From Tethya wilhelma (Eukaryota; Porifera; Demospongiae; Tethyida; Tethyidae), in NCBI GenBank assembly GCA_964030475.1, contig CAXIPT010000001.1, positions 7,711,687 to 7,775,686 of the forward strand: 64,000 nucleotides of DNA, written 5' to 3'. Every line of letters starts with the position of its first letter. The stretch's first letter is position 1. The notes below the pieces were generated by a model. The model saw only the letters and a list, made by a program, of their open reading frames with translations. It was not told the DNA's origin and ran no database searches. A program made the translations under genes and the position numbers. This document shows, in pieces, positions 45,877-57,619 of this stretch.

Positions 45877-46808
45877 AAATAATTGTGACAGTCATGTGTT
45901 ACAAATCGAACATAAGCATGCTAATGTTACGCTATGTTATGCAACAAAGCTTATAGTGCATAATTTTACAATTTATAGTTCATGTTTTGTTGTTGGTGAA
46001 CTTTTTTGACTTTGGCTGTGCTTATAACCAGTATATACAAAACAAAATGTTTTTGAGTTATTTTATAAATGTTGTTGACAAGGAATGAACACATAATAGT
46101 TATTATCAGTATAGTATTGTTATCATGATTAACATGCTCAACAACAGCTAAATTGTTTACTGCCAATCATATGTGGTATAATCACCTCATGCATTTATGC
46201 AGTCATTGAATCTATGTAGCCAGTATCCGCGGATATACAATTATGCATGGAATGTTTCAATGGCAACTTGTTTACTACAGATTATATATGACCATATGGT
46301 ACAATTACATAAGTATTGACTGTGCTGTTGTGTTAGAATAACCTCACTTATGCAGCCATTAAAAGTTAATGTAATTGCCATGATTTAATACTCAAGGAAA
46401 TTATTTAGTGAGGGAAAGTTCACAAAGGTCATGTAGCATGAGCATAAAAGGTTTGATTTTTACAGTGTACTGTGATGAAAGTTTAGACTTACTTTGATCG
46501 ATGTCTACTTTGTAAACTATACTCAATAAAGAATTGACATTGAAATTTATACAACCATCTGTGTTCCAACCACAATTAAAATGTTGTGGTCTATATAGTA
46601 CAAGTAGTAAAAATTTCAAAAAATAAAGGGTGTATATAGGAATGGGCAGTGCAGGAAAAAGTAATGAAACAAGGTATATGTCTCAATTTCGGCATGTGAC
46701 TACTTCATTTTTCCTCTTTTTGTTTATTCCTCATCATCTTGTAACCTTAATACATGCAATGATATCGATCTGTACAATCCGCATAGTGTAGGTAGTGTGT
46801 ATTTAGTG

Positions 46809-46920
46809 TAGGGTATCTGGTAGCAGCCATGTTGATTTTCTTTTTGTACCAAAAGTTTCAGCACCAATACGACGACTCATCAACAAAAAGATAATTTCTT
46901 CCAAATTCATCCTCAATATT
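46809..46920 (+). pseudogene. Receptor C-terminus relic
   Basis: GTATCTGGTAGCAGCCATGTTGAT followed by a match to the TM7/C-tail coding region of the receptors, including sequence equivalent to PK.SAPIRRLI, with a frameshift. No upstream homology remains within the adjacent sequence. Confidence 0.7.
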
Positions 46921-46989
46921 ATATTGTAAAACTATCATCACATATATACATGTAGTCCTAGGAAATAGCTAGAGCCACTTATATCGCTT

Positions 46990-47180
46990 TACCGTATAAT
47001 AGCAGGAAAGTTTTGTAGGTTTAACTTTTATGGATGTCTCTCATCAAACATTTTTGCATTTTAACTTTTGCGGATGAGGTGTGTGAAAACCATGCAGATA
47101 TATGTTACGGAGAATTCTGTGGATAAAAACTTTCACTGATGGATAATGATCCACAAAAACCACGAAAGTTAAACCCTGCG
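46990..47180. mobile_element. MITE, TACCGTATA-type, copy 1
   Basis: Left TACCGTATAATAGCAGGAAA; the interior shares ATGGATGTCTC, CAAACATTTTTGCA, TGCGGATGAG and AAAAACTTTCAC blocks with the element at 47398. The right end has decayed. Confidence 0.7.
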
Positions 47181-47397
47181 AGTGTATGTCAGCTACAGCT
47201 TTATAATATAACATAAATATTCAATATTTCTTTAGTTAGTTTTCGTATTAATTGTTATTTTGTATTCATAATCATTACTAAACTTCTTTACTCTAAAGCT
47301 TAATTGTACTTATTTTGGTTAATTGTCAGGTGTATGCTAACTGTGCTCAAATTTATTTGGTTTCAAAAAGAATTTGTTACAGTAGTGAAGGCATGAA

Positions 47398-47599
47398 GTA
47401 CTGTATAGCGGGAAAGTTTTGCGGTGTCAAACTTTCGTGGATGTCTCTAGTCAAACATTTTTGCAGTTTATAACTTCGCGGATGAGCTGTGCACGAGTCC
47501 ATATGTACATACATTACGGAAATTTTCATGGATAAAAACTTTCACGGGTGCATGGATTGTGATCCACAAAAAACGCAAAAACTTCCCCACTCTACGGTA
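47398..47599. mobile_element. MITE, TACTGTATAGCGGGAAAGTTT-type, copy 2
   Basis: Left TACTGTATAGCGGGAAAGTT and right AAAACTTCCCCACTCTACGG form inverted ends. It is the same family as 46990-47180. Confidence 0.8.
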
Positions 47600-48139
47600 T
47601 CTCTTTCAGTTTTTTGATATTTCTTTACTGCATGTTGTCATCTATTGTTTTGTTTAGGCCTTTATCGGATATTTTTTGTTATCACGAGTGTACCTATATA
47701 TAGTCTCCATGAATATCCAGAAATAATAATATTCTAAATTTCTGTTTATATGTCTGTTTTGTGTTGGCTATGTGTTAGTAATTTTGCATATGGTTGTATT
47801 AATTGTGTGTAGAATCGTTATCAGATTCTATGATGATTAACATGTTTTCAACAGCAGCTTGTTTATTACTATGTATGGTCTATTGCATTAGCTGTTACTA
47901 TATTTGAGTAACTCCATGCAATTATTGAATCTGGGGTATCACAGTGGCCATGACAATTATGTATGCATGTGTTTCAACACCAAATTGTTTACTACCATAA
48001 ATGGTGCAACTTCACATACAAGTATTAATTGACTGTGTTGCTATGCTAGCACATAACCCAAGTCATGAGGAAAATATACCATAGCTAGTAAGTTACGCCA
48101 TATTGCACAGAAAAGTGACAATTAAACTAATAGTCATCA

Positions 48140-50290
48140 ATGAAAAATATCAATATATTTGTTGTAGTAACTGTCACAGTTGCTACACTAGTAGCATGTG
48201 CAGAACAGACTGTTTGTGAGTCTAACGTTAGTTTGCATATCTTAGCCATTTTGTCTGATTCAAGTGGTGTTGATGTCCCAAAATGGGAGAGAGGGATGGA
48301 AATACTACCAGGTGGACTTTTAGCTGTGGATGAAGTCAACAACAACTGTTTCACTGATCTTCTTCAAGGATATCACCTGGAGCTTGTACCTCTGATGATC
48401 CCTATGTGTGATCCAATTGAAGGCATCACATCTTTTGTGGAAGCAATTTCATCACCAGAATATAACATTGTGGGAGTGACTGGTTTGTTCTGTCCTAGAC
48501 TAGCCAACTCTATTTCACCTCTAGCTGGACACGAAGGAATCAATTTGATAACACTCTCTGGTTCTACAACATATGCTCCCAAAGAGCAGGACCCAACTTC
48601 AAATTGTCGTTTGTATCACATGTTACCATCATCAGAATTTTATGGTAGAGCTCTGTTGGGCTTGATGGAAGAAGTAGGGTGGAGCAGAATAGGAGTCATA
48701 TATGATCAGGGATTGTACTATCAGAATATAATAGAAACATTTTCTAGTCTGATTCTTGAAGAAGATGTATCACAAGAAATAGTATTTAGTGATGAAGTGC
48801 TTGACTTCGATGATGTACCAAGAATTTTTAATAACCTACGTCCATCTGGTGCCAAGGTAGTGTTCACTGTTGTTCCACCTGGTATTGCTGCTGAGATTAT
48901 ATGCAAGGCATACGAAGAGGAATTGAAATGGCCAGATTATGTGTGGATATATGCTGACTTAGACATAAATGATCTTGAAGTAGCATGTAATAAATCAGCA
49001 GTGGAATATCTCCTTGACATAAAGCTGCAATTTTCTGATTCCTCCTATTTTTACTCAAACATATTTCATGATTCGATATTTGCTCTTGCTCTAGCGTTTA
49101 ACTCTTCACTATCTCATTTCAATGAAAGTGATATTTCAGCACAAATTGGCCATAACCTTTCGCACATCTCATTTGAAGGTTTAACTGGTGAAATAATGTT
49201 TAGCGAATGTTTGAATGGACTTAACGTTCCAACAGAAGTCTTACAGATCATAAATGGTCAATATGTTCAACTTGGTTTGCTCAATTTACTTACAAATGAA
49301 ACAGTGTGGAATTTAACAATTCATGAGTTTCCTAGTGATGAACTGGAAAGAGTTTATCTTCTTTACTCTGAAGCTTTAACAGCACTCTTACTTACCTTAG
49401 TCGTCGGGTGTATGCTTGTGGAAACTTTGCTACTTTTTCTTTTTATTTGCTTTCGAAATGAACCTGAAGTGAAGGCCTCAAGCTTCTCCTTGAGTATTTG
49501 TATTTTTATTGGCTGCTATATGGTACAGATATCTTCCTTTATGCACACAATCAGCGCTCATTTTATTCTTCCAACTATTGATAAAAACAAAGGATATTCA
49601 ATCTTTGGTTGCACGTGTGAAGTTTTTTTGTTAACTGTTGGACTTGACTTGCTCCTTGCAACTTTGATTGCAAAGACCTTACGTATCCATCAAATATTTA
49701 AACATATTGTTCCTAACAAAATTGGAAAAATTTGGACCGATCAAATGCTACTGCTGATTATAATTGCCATCATTGCAGTTAAGATTGTGATGATCATCAT
49801 TTGGAGTCTTGCAGATCCATGGCATACTATCCACGAAGAAATACTATCATTGGATGCACAACCTCCATACTATCAAGTTGTACAGTCCTGCTCTTCTAAC
49901 CACACAGGCATATGGTTACTTCTTGCTTTTGTTTTCACTGGTCTTTTGTTTCTAGTCCTTGTTGTTCTTGCAATCAAGACAAGGAAGATTGAACAGAAAG
50001 ACTTCAAAGACACAAAGAAGATAAATGCTTTGATAATGGCTCTATTTTTGGACATAATCATTGCAAGTTCTCTATGGGGTATCCTGCGTCTATCTGGTGA
50101 GAGTATTGATAGTAAAGTTGTCCTTAGCATAGCATATCTGCTAGGAGCCATGATAATCATCTTTTTTCTTTTCATGCCAAAAGTTTCAGCACCTATCCAT
50201 AAGCTTATCAACACTGTGGCTAATGAATTCACTTCTAAGTCTAGCTCAGTTGATTCTAAAACTACACTATCAACACAAATACAAGAATAG
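48140..50290 (+). CDS. GABA-B-like class C receptor 2 (intronless)
   Basis: 716 residues from an ATG at 48140. Signal peptide (IFVVVTVTVATLVACAEQ), flytrap domain ~35-400, helices ~409-690, and a short tail ending SSSVDSKTTLSTQIQE. It differs from receptor 1 by an inserted NNNCFTDLLQG form of the lobe-1 loop, and by many substitutions in lobe 2 (NDLEVACNKSAVEYLLDI, SNIFHDSIFALALAFN) where a ligand would be gripped. Lobe 1 is almost unchanged between paralogs. Helix and loop motifs: FRNEPEVKASSFSLSICIF, DLLLATLIAKTLRIHQIF, WTDQMLLLIIIAIIAVK, SNHTGIWLLLAF, TRKIEQKDFKDTKKINALI, FMPK. Its 3' 468 codons recur identically at 51300-52706 and, inverted and ~98% similar, at 25268-26353. Confidence 0.9.
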   Translation: MKNINIFVVVTVTVATLVACAEQTVCESNVSLHILAILSDSSGVDVPKWERGMEILPGGLLAVDEVNNNCFTDLLQGYHLELVPLMIPMCDPIEGITSFVEAISSPEYNIVGVTGLFCPRLANSISPLAGHEGINLITLSGSTTYAPKEQDPTSNCRLYHMLPSSEFYGRALLGLMEEVGWSRIGVIYDQGLYYQNIIETFSSLILEEDVSQEIVFSDEVLDFDDVPRIFNNLRPSGAKVVFTVVPPGIAAEIICKAYEEELKWPDYVWIYADLDINDLEVACNKSAVEYLLDIKLQFSDSSYFYSNIFHDSIFALALAFNSSLSHFNESDISAQIGHNLSHISFEGLTGEIMFSECLNGLNVPTEVLQIINGQYVQLGLLNLLTNETVWNLTIHEFPSDELERVYLLYSEALTALLLTLVVGCMLVETLLLFLFICFRNEPEVKASSFSLSICIFIGCYMVQISSFMHTISAHFILPTIDKNKGYSIFGCTCEVFLLTVGLDLLLATLIAKTLRIHQIFKHIVPNKIGKIWTDQMLLLIIIAIIAVKIVMIIIWSLADPWHTIHEEILSLDAQPPYYQVVQSCSSNHTGIWLLLAFVFTGLLFLVLVVLAIKTRKIEQKDFKDTKKINALIMALFLDIIIASSLWGILRLSGESIDSKVVLSIAYLLGAMIIIFFLFMPKVSAPIHKLINTVANEFTSKSSSVDSKTTLSTQIQE

Positions 50291-50639
50291 AAATAATTGT
50301 CACGTGCTGACCTTGACTTTAATCGAAATTGATTTTGTTATAATAGCCATTAGACTAAGTAATGTTTTAATTATGTGATTTAAGTTTTTGTTGACTAGTA
50401 TTAGGTAGTATGTGATAATTACTAAAGAACAGTATATATCATAAAGATGTTCATGAACTCACATGCAGCGTTCTTAATATTAATTTTGTTTCCAGCCAGT
50501 GTATATAGATGTGTATGAGTATTCTAGTATTATTATATTATAGCAGTTTGTTTACTGTATACATTTAATGTACATGTAATTACACTGTATTGGTTAAGCA
50601 TCCATATACCTCTATTGCTATCAGTCATTATAGCCTCAT

Positions 50640-50890
50640 CTCCAGGCTTCCCTTTGACCTTTTACTTGGAGTCGTGCAGATCCCTATCATGTGTTATACT
50701 GTCTACAAAGAAATGCTGAGAAACCTCCATAGTATCAAGCTGTACAATCCAGGGGTGCATTGCAAGGATATTTGCTGGCAGCCACGTTGATCGTCCTATT
50801 CAGGGCCTTTTTATCCTAGCACCAATCTGACAACTCATCAGCAAGCTGGTTAATTAATTTACTCTAGCTCAATAATTGTGTGATCCTAGC
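50640..50890 (+). pseudogene. Receptor relic downstream of receptor 2
   Basis: Fragments equivalent to the IIWS.ADP loop (GGAGTCGTGCAGATCCCTA) and PPYYQ.VQS (GAAACCTCCATAGTATCAAG) are fused, after a ~186-bp loss at 50755/50756, to sequence equivalent to TM7 (GCTGGCAGCCACGTTGAT). Multiple stops. It is the same relic as 53060-53520. Confidence 0.7.
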
Positions 50891-51116
50891 TTAAGTATAA
50901 GCAACCCAAATACAAGAATTGAAATAATCATTGATGCTAGAAATCAGTCTCATATACTCTGCTCTCTACAATAGTTGAGTATGTAGATGTCTGTGTCTAT
51001 TTTCACTATCATATTTTTACAGTATGACTTGTTCACTGCCAATTGACCATGTGGTATAATTTATATACATTGGTCATGCATTGCCAAGTAGCTATAATAA
51101 TTATTATTACTTCTAT

Positions 51117-51299
51117 CATACGTACGGTAGTACGTATAGTAGGAATGGGTCGACTGTCCCATAGACACAATACAAAATATTTATCGCCATAAAAATCAAC
51201 AACACAAAGTAGAGGCTTCAAACTTGCTCAGAGGCTCTCCTTTACAGAAAACCAACTGCATGGAAGGCTTAAACTTCGCCGAAACTTTTCTGATCACTT
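51117..51299 (-). repeat. Dispersed repeat family A, copy 4 (truncated)
   Basis: Reverse complement of about 23735-23917, nearly identical. It is cut abruptly at 51299/51300, where receptor sequence begins in mid-gene. Confidence 0.85.
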
Positions 51300-52706
51300 A
51301 TTGCTGCTGAGATTATATGCAAGGCATACGAAGAGGAATTGAAATGGCCAGATTATGTGTGGATATATGCTGACTTAGACATAAATGATCTTGAAGTAGC
51401 ATGTAATAAATCAGCAGTGGAATATCTCCTTGACATAAAGCTGCAATTTTCTGATTCCTCCTATTTTTACTCAAACATATTTCATGATTCGATATTTGCT
51501 CTTGCTCTAGCGTTTAACTCTTCACTATCTCATTTCAATGAAAGTGATATTTCAGCACAAATTGGCCATAACCTTTCGCACATCTCATTTGAAGGTTTAA
51601 CTGGTGAAATAATGTTTAGCGAATGTTTGAATGGACTTAACGTTCCAACAGAAGTCTTACAGATCATAAATGGTCAATATGTTCAACTTGGTTTGCTCAA
51701 TTTACTTACAAATGAAACAGTGTGGAATTTAACAATTCATGAGTTTCCTAGTGATGAACTGGAAAGAGTTTATCTTCTTTACTCTGAAGCTTTAACAGCA
51801 CTCTTACTTACCTTAGTCGTCGGGTGTATGCTTGTGGAAACTTTGCTACTTTTTCTTTTTATTTGCTTTCGAAATGAACCTGAAGTGAAGGCCTCAAGCT
51901 TCTCCTTGAGTATTTGTATTTTTATTGGCTGCTATATGGTACAGATATCTTCCTTTATGCACACAATCAGCGCTCATTTTATTCTTCCAACTATTGATAA
52001 AAACAAAGGATATTCAATCTTTGGTTGCACGTGTGAAGTTTTTTTGTTAACTGTTGGACTTGACTTGCTCCTTGCAACTTTGATTGCAAAGACCTTACGT
52101 ATCCATCAAATATTTAAACATATTGTTCCTAACAAAATTGGAAAAATTTGGACCGATCAAATGCTACTGCTGATTATAATTGCCATCATTGCAGTTAAGA
52201 TTGTGATGATCATCATTTGGAGTCTTGCAGATCCATGGCATACTATCCACGAAGAAATACTATCATTGGATGCACAACCTCCATACTATCAAGTTGTACA
52301 GTCCTGCTCTTCTAACCACACAGGCATATGGTTACTTCTTGCTTTTGTTTTCACTGGTCTTTTGTTTCTAGTCCTTGTTGTTCTTGCAATCAAGACAAGG
52401 AAGATTGAACAGAAAGACTTCAAAGACACAAAGAAGATAAATGCTTTGATAATGGCTCTATTTTTGGACATAATCATTGCAAGTTCTCTATGGGGTATCC
52501 TGCGTCTATCTGGTGAGAGTATTGATAGTAAAGTTGTCCTTAGCATAGCATATCTGCTAGGAGCCATGATAATCATCTTTTTTCTTTTCATGCCAAAAGT
52601 TTCAGCACCTATCCATAAGCTTATCAACACTGTGGCTAATGAATTCACTTCTAAGTCTAGCTCAGTTGATTCTAAAACTACACTATCAACACAAATACAA
52701 GAATAG
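51300..52706 (+). pseudogene. Receptor copy lacking the N-terminal 248 codons
   Basis: Open from codon 249-equivalent to the normal stop (468 codons). The first in-frame ATG is at 51339, which would give 455 residues: the end of lobe 2 plus a complete 7TM domain. It has no signal peptide and no lobe 1. It is either a 5'-truncated gene produced by tandem duplication or an assembly duplicate of 48884-50290. Lack of any difference from that gene makes the second option serious. Confidence 0.75.
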
Positions 52707-53059
52707 AAATAATTGTCACGTGCTGACCTTGACTTTAATCGAAATTGATTTTGTTATAATAGCCATTAGACTAAGTAATGTTTTAATTATGTGATTTAAG
52801 TTTTTGTTGACTAGTATTAGGTAGTATGTGATAATTACTAAAGAACAGTATATATCATAAAGATGTTCATGAACTCACATGCAGCGTTCTTAATATTAAT
52901 TTTGTTTCCAGCCAGTGTATATAGATGTGTATGAGTATTCTAGTATTATTATATTATAGCAGTTTGTTTACTGTATACATTTAATGTACATGTAATTACA
53001 CTGTATTGGTTAAGCATCCATATACCTCTATTGCTATCAGTCATTATAGCCTCATCTCC

Positions 53060-53520
53060 AGGCTTCCCTTTGACCTTTTACTTGGAGTCGTGCAGATCCC
53101 TATCATGTGTTATACTGTCTACAAAGAAATGCTGAGAAACCTCCATAGTATCAAGCTGTACAATCCAGGGGCCTTCTCTTCTAATCATACTACCAAGGTT
53201 ACTCTTGCTCCCGAGTAACTTGTTTACTGTTTCTAGTCCTTTTTATTCTTGCAATCAAGACAACAAACTTTAAGATTGAGAACGGAAAGATTTCAATGCC
53301 ACAAAGAAGACAACTGCATGCATAATGGATAGTAGTATTACATATTTTTGAACATATGCATTGCAAGGATATTTGCTGGCAGCCATGTTGATCATCCTAT
53401 TCAGGGCCTTTTTATCCTAGCACCAATCTGACAACTCATCAGCAAGCTGGTTAATTGATTTACTCTAGCTCAATAATTGTGTGATCCTAGCTTAAGTATA
53501 AGCAACCCAAATACAAGAAT
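53060..53520 (+). pseudogene. Receptor relic downstream of the truncated copy
   Basis: More complete than 50640-50890: it keeps remnants equivalent to SNHT (TCTAATCATACT), LLF.VLVVLAIKT (TTTCTAGTCCTTTTTATTCT), the KDFKDTKK loop and TM7. All are interrupted by stops and small indels. Confidence 0.75.
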
Positions 53521-54025
53521 TGAAATAATCATTGATGCTAGAAATCAGTCTCATATATATACTCTGCTCTCTACAATAGTTGAGTATGTAGATGTCTGTG
53601 TCTATTTTCACTATCATATTTTTACAGTATGACTTGTTCACTGCCAATTGACCATGTGGTATAATTTACATTGGTCATGCATTGCCATGTAGCTATAATA
53701 ATTTTTATTACTTGTTACTATGTTAAAGATACCCCATGCTGATAGATAAACACATCTTTTCCTGAGGTTATCATAACAATGTCATAGTGTATTTGGACCA
53801 TATATGGTCAATTGGTAGTAAACAAGTTAATTGTATGTTTCTGAATTGTGTATTATAAGCCACAGTGAGACCCTAGACTCAATGGCCAAAGATCACAATT
53901 AGTGAGACTCGGTATAGTTTACATATTATGCATGCATTCTTCCATTAGCATTGAGCATATTGAAATACCAGCAATATATCGTTGTTTGGAGAAGTGAAAA
54001 TTTAAGGATTGAACTATAGTCATCA

Positions 54026-56188
54026 ATGAAGCATATCAATATATGTGTTATAGTAGCTATTGCTACACTATGTTGGTGCAATCACAGTGGTGCAACACCG
54101 GCTGATGTTAGCGAGTCTAAAGATAGTTTGCATGTCTTAGCCATTTTGTCTGATTCAAGTGGTGCTGATGTACCAAAGTGGGAGAGAGGGATGGAAATAC
54201 TACCAGGTGGATTTTTAGCTGTGGATGAAGTCAACAACAACACTGATCTTCTTCAAGGATATCACCTAGAGCTTGTACCTCTGATGATCCCTATGTGTGA
54301 TCCAATTGAAGGCATCACATCGTTTGTTGAAGCAATTTCATCACCAGAGTACAACATTGTGGGAGTGACTGGTTTGTTCTGTCCTAGACTAGCCAACTCC
54401 ATTTCACCTCTAGCTGGACACGAAGGAATCGATTTGATAACACTCTCTGGTTCTACAACATATGTTCCCAAAGAGCAGGACCCAACTTCAAATCGTCATT
54501 TGTATCACATGTTACCATCATCTGAAATTTATGGTAGAGCTGTGTTAGGCTTGATGGAGGAATTAGGGTGGAGCAGAATAGGAGTCATATATGGTCAGAG
54601 ATTGTACTATCAGAAAATTATAGAAGTATTTTATGGTTCAATTTCTAAAGAAAATGCTTCTCAAGAAATAGTATTCAGTGATGAAGTGCTTGACTTCAAT
54701 GATGTACCAAGAGTTCTTAATAACCTACAGGCATCTGGTAGTAAAGTAGTGTTCACTGCTGTTCCACCTGGTATTGCTGCTGAGATTATATGTAGGGCAT
54801 ATGAAGAAGAATTGAAATGGCCAGATTATGTGTGGATATATGCTGACTTAGAAAAAAGCGATCTTAAACTATCCTGTAATAAATCAGCAGTGGAATATCT
54901 CCTTGTCATAAAGCTACAATTCTTTGATTCCACCGATTTTTACTCGAGCATATTTCATGATTCGATATTTGTTCTTGCTCTAGCATTTAACTCTTCATTA
55001 TCGCAATTCAAGAATGAAAGTGATATTGATAAAAATTCAGCACAAATTGGTCATAGCCTTCTGCATATCTCATTTGAAGGTTTAACTAGTAAAATAATGT
55101 TCGGTAAAAGCTCCAATGGACTTAATGTCCCTACGGAAGTTGTACAGATCGTAAATGGTCAAAATGTCCAACTTGGTTTGCTCAATTTTCTTTCAAATGA
55201 AACAGCGTGGAATATAACGATTGATGAGTTTCCTAGCGATAAACTGGAAAAAGTTTATCTCCTTTACTCTGAAGCTTTAACAGTACTTTTATTCACTTTA
55301 ATTATCGGGTGTATGCTTGTGGAAACTTTGCTTCTTTTTCTTTTTATTTGCTTTCGAAATGAACCTGAAGTGAAGGCATCAAGTTTCTCTTTGAGTATTT
55401 GTATTTTTTTAGGCTGCTATATGGTGCTGCTGTCTTCTTTTATGCTCAAAATCAACAGTCATTTTATTTTTCCAGCTATTGATGAAAATAGAGCATTTTC
55501 GATCTTTGGTTGCACATCTGAAGTTTTTTTGTTAACTGTTGGACTTGACTTGCTCCTTGCAACATTGATTGCAAAGACCTTGCGTATCCATCAAATATTT
55601 AAGCGTATTGTTCCAAAAAAGCTTGGAAAGATTTGGACTGATCAAATGCTACTTCTAATAATAATTGCCATTATGTCAGTTAAGATTGTGATGATCATCA
55701 TTTGGAGTCTTGCAGATCCATGGCATTCTATCCACGAAGAAATGCTAATATTGGATGCTCAACCGCCATATTATCAAGTTATACAGTCCTGCTATTCTAA
55801 CCACACAGGCATATGGTTACTTCTTGCTTTTGTTTTCACTGGTCTTTTGTTTCTAGTCCTTGTTGTTCTTGCAATCAAGACGAGGAAAATTGAACAGAAA
55901 GACTTCAAAGACACAAAGAAGATAAATGCTTTGATAATGGCTTTATTTTTAGACCTAATCATTGCAAGTTCTCTATGGAGTATCCTGCGTCTATCTGGCG
56001 AGAGTATTGATAGTAAAGTAGTCCTTAGCGTAGCGTATCTGCTAGGAGCCATGATAATCATCCTTTTTCTTTTCCTACCTAAAGTTTCAGCACCATTACG
56101 TAGACTCATCGACAATGTGGTTGATGAATTCAGATCTAAGTCTAGCTCGGTTGATCCTCAAGCTACATTATCAACACAAGTGATTTAA
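54026..56188 (+). CDS. GABA-B-like class C receptor 3 (intronless)
   Basis: 720 residues from an ATG at 54026. The signal peptide region is INICVIVAIATLCWCN, and a short spacer precedes the conserved SLHVLAILSDSSGADVPKWE start of lobe 1. Lobe 1 keeps MCDP and FCPRL cysteines and LSGSTTYVPKEQ. Lobe 2 is distinctive (YYQKIIEVFYGSISKENAS, DLEKSDLKLSCNKSAVEYL, NESDIDKNSAQIGHS), with a longer NESDIDKN loop than receptor 2. The helical domain has IFLGCYMVLLSSFMLKINS, LIAKTLRIHQIFKRIVPKK, WTDQMLLLIIIAIMSVK, and FLPK in TM7. It ends STQVI instead of the STQVQE/STQIQE of the others. About 90 bp upstream (CATTCTTCCATTAGCATTG at 53936) is shared with the start of the disrupted gene at 58162, marking a common ancestral promoter. 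Confidence 0.9.
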   Translation: MKHINICVIVAIATLCWCNHSGATPADVSESKDSLHVLAILSDSSGADVPKWERGMEILPGGFLAVDEVNNNTDLLQGYHLELVPLMIPMCDPIEGITSFVEAISSPEYNIVGVTGLFCPRLANSISPLAGHEGIDLITLSGSTTYVPKEQDPTSNRHLYHMLPSSEIYGRAVLGLMEELGWSRIGVIYGQRLYYQKIIEVFYGSISKENASQEIVFSDEVLDFNDVPRVLNNLQASGSKVVFTAVPPGIAAEIICRAYEEELKWPDYVWIYADLEKSDLKLSCNKSAVEYLLVIKLQFFDSTDFYSSIFHDSIFVLALAFNSSLSQFKNESDIDKNSAQIGHSLLHISFEGLTSKIMFGKSSNGLNVPTEVVQIVNGQNVQLGLLNFLSNETAWNITIDEFPSDKLEKVYLLYSEALTVLLFTLIIGCMLVETLLLFLFICFRNEPEVKASSFSLSICIFLGCYMVLLSSFMLKINSHFIFPAIDENRAFSIFGCTSEVFLLTVGLDLLLATLIAKTLRIHQIFKRIVPKKLGKIWTDQMLLLIIIAIMSVKIVMIIIWSLADPWHSIHEEMLILDAQPPYYQVIQSCYSNHTGIWLLLAFVFTGLLFLVLVVLAIKTRKIEQKDFKDTKKINALIMALFLDLIIASSLWSILRLSGESIDSKVVLSVAYLLGAMIIILFLFLPKVSAPLRRLIDNVVDEFRSKSSSVDPQATLSTQVI

Positions 56189-56721
56189 TTGTCACATACT
56201 GACCTTGAAGTTAATTGAAATTGATTTTAAACTAAACTTAACTGCTATTTTAGATATCTTTACCATAGCTAATGTTCTTTAGAAATTATCACGCTAGTCA
56301 ACATGCAAATCTTCACATAATCAACCAACATTATATATATATACTTAGTCTGTGAACTCACACGCAGTATTTTAATATTTGTTCAGAATTAAGTTATTTT
56401 CAGCCAGTGTGTGGACAGATTTCTAGTATAATATAGCAGCTTGTTTACTGTAAACATTTAATGTACATGTATTATTACATATTGGTCAAGCATCCTTAAT
56501 TCTGTTACTATCAGTCATTAGCCTCATCACCATGGAGGCTCCTCCTTGACATTTCACATAAGGGAATGTGCCTGATATCCAAAATGAAGGCACCATGCAG
56601 GCTGCATAGCTAAACCCTATTATATATATAGTCATGCAGCTACTGAATTTTTTGTACTTCTAGAGAACTACAATCTTCCTGGTGATCCAGGGATCTTTGC
56701 TTCTTCACTTTCAGGCATTCT

Positions 56722-57006
56722 CTACATCTCCTTTTGTCGAGTTTTCTTTTTTTGCCAATTAATTGAGCTCTTACTGGTTGGTCGTCTGGAGTTACAGCAG
56801 CACACTGACTTGCGTGATGATTTCCTAACCAAGTGGATCAGGGTACCTTTTTCACCTTCCTGTTTCCAGGCGAGTTTTCTACCTAAATTGCAGGCAGAAG
56901 AGATAGCAGTCTTAAGGAGGTCATGCAGGTATACCTCCATGTGTTTGGTAAAGGTCAGTGTAGTTGGTGTATTTGGTGAATTAGATAAATTTACCCAAAT
57001 TGGCAA
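56722..57006 (-). mobile_element. Transposon ORF fragment related to 22868-23439
   Basis: An open minus frame with HDLLKTAISSACNLGRKLAW, GTLIHLVRKSSRKS and a Lys/Arg-rich end. It aligns with AIESAFSSGRRLSWK and LLIQLVWKS of the plus-strand ORF at 22868. Adjacent sequence 56560-56720 also recurs, inverted, near 24690-24900, so the insertion predates duplication of the receptor block. Confidence 0.5.
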
Positions 57007-57619
57007 TATAAATTAGAACTCTATTAGAGCAATTACTCTATAGTAGAATACTGGCTTCTAGGAGTCTGCAGTTACTTGGTGCAGTTAATTCTGCCAGGAC
57101 GTCACTTCAGTCCAGTACTGTTGCCATGCAGAATGGTTTCTAAGGATGTGATTATAGCCAATCAGATTGCACTTCTGGATTTGGTCAATTATTTGACCAA
57201 TGAGCTTGCGATTACACTGCATGCTTTTGTAGTGGTAGTTAACCTTGCTCGCTTCTTGTTTAGAAGATTATGTAGCTCTCATGTAGGTATAATACTTCTT
57301 TGTCAAATATAGATGAGCCTGGTAAGCTATCAATCCACGGGCCGTTAACCACACTTGTACATTTAAGCATCTATGGCTGTCATTCTATTGTAGGCAAACA
57401 CTGTTTAATAATTTGCATACTTCAGAAAGTATAAAGTAGCTAACCGTAATGTTGATTCCCAAGAACAATAGTAAACATACAATGTTGATTTGTTTATATT
57501 GATTCTAGTGAGTATGTAGAGGTCTGTGTCTACAAATAGTGTCACTGACACAATAACATTATAGCAACTTGCTTACTGCCAATTGCATGACAATGTGGTG
57601 TAATTATACATTAGTCAAG

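Larger units (their letters stand above)
48884..53171. repeat. 2416-bp-offset direct duplication, 1872 bp apparently identical
   Basis: 48884-50755 and 51300-53171 look identical by eye, covering codons 249 to stop of receptor 2 plus about 465 bp downstream. At 53172 the second copy keeps ~186 bp that the first lacks, and the two then realign (50756 with 53357) with visible substitutions. The left border of copy 2 abuts a truncated dispersed repeat at 51299. Confidence 0.88.

Noticed and set aside
49873..50232. 119-codon minus-strand ORF repeated at each receptor copy (also at 25326, 52289 and 55792)
   Set aside because: It is an antisense shadow of the 7TM coding sequence, present only because the receptor paralogs are conserved.
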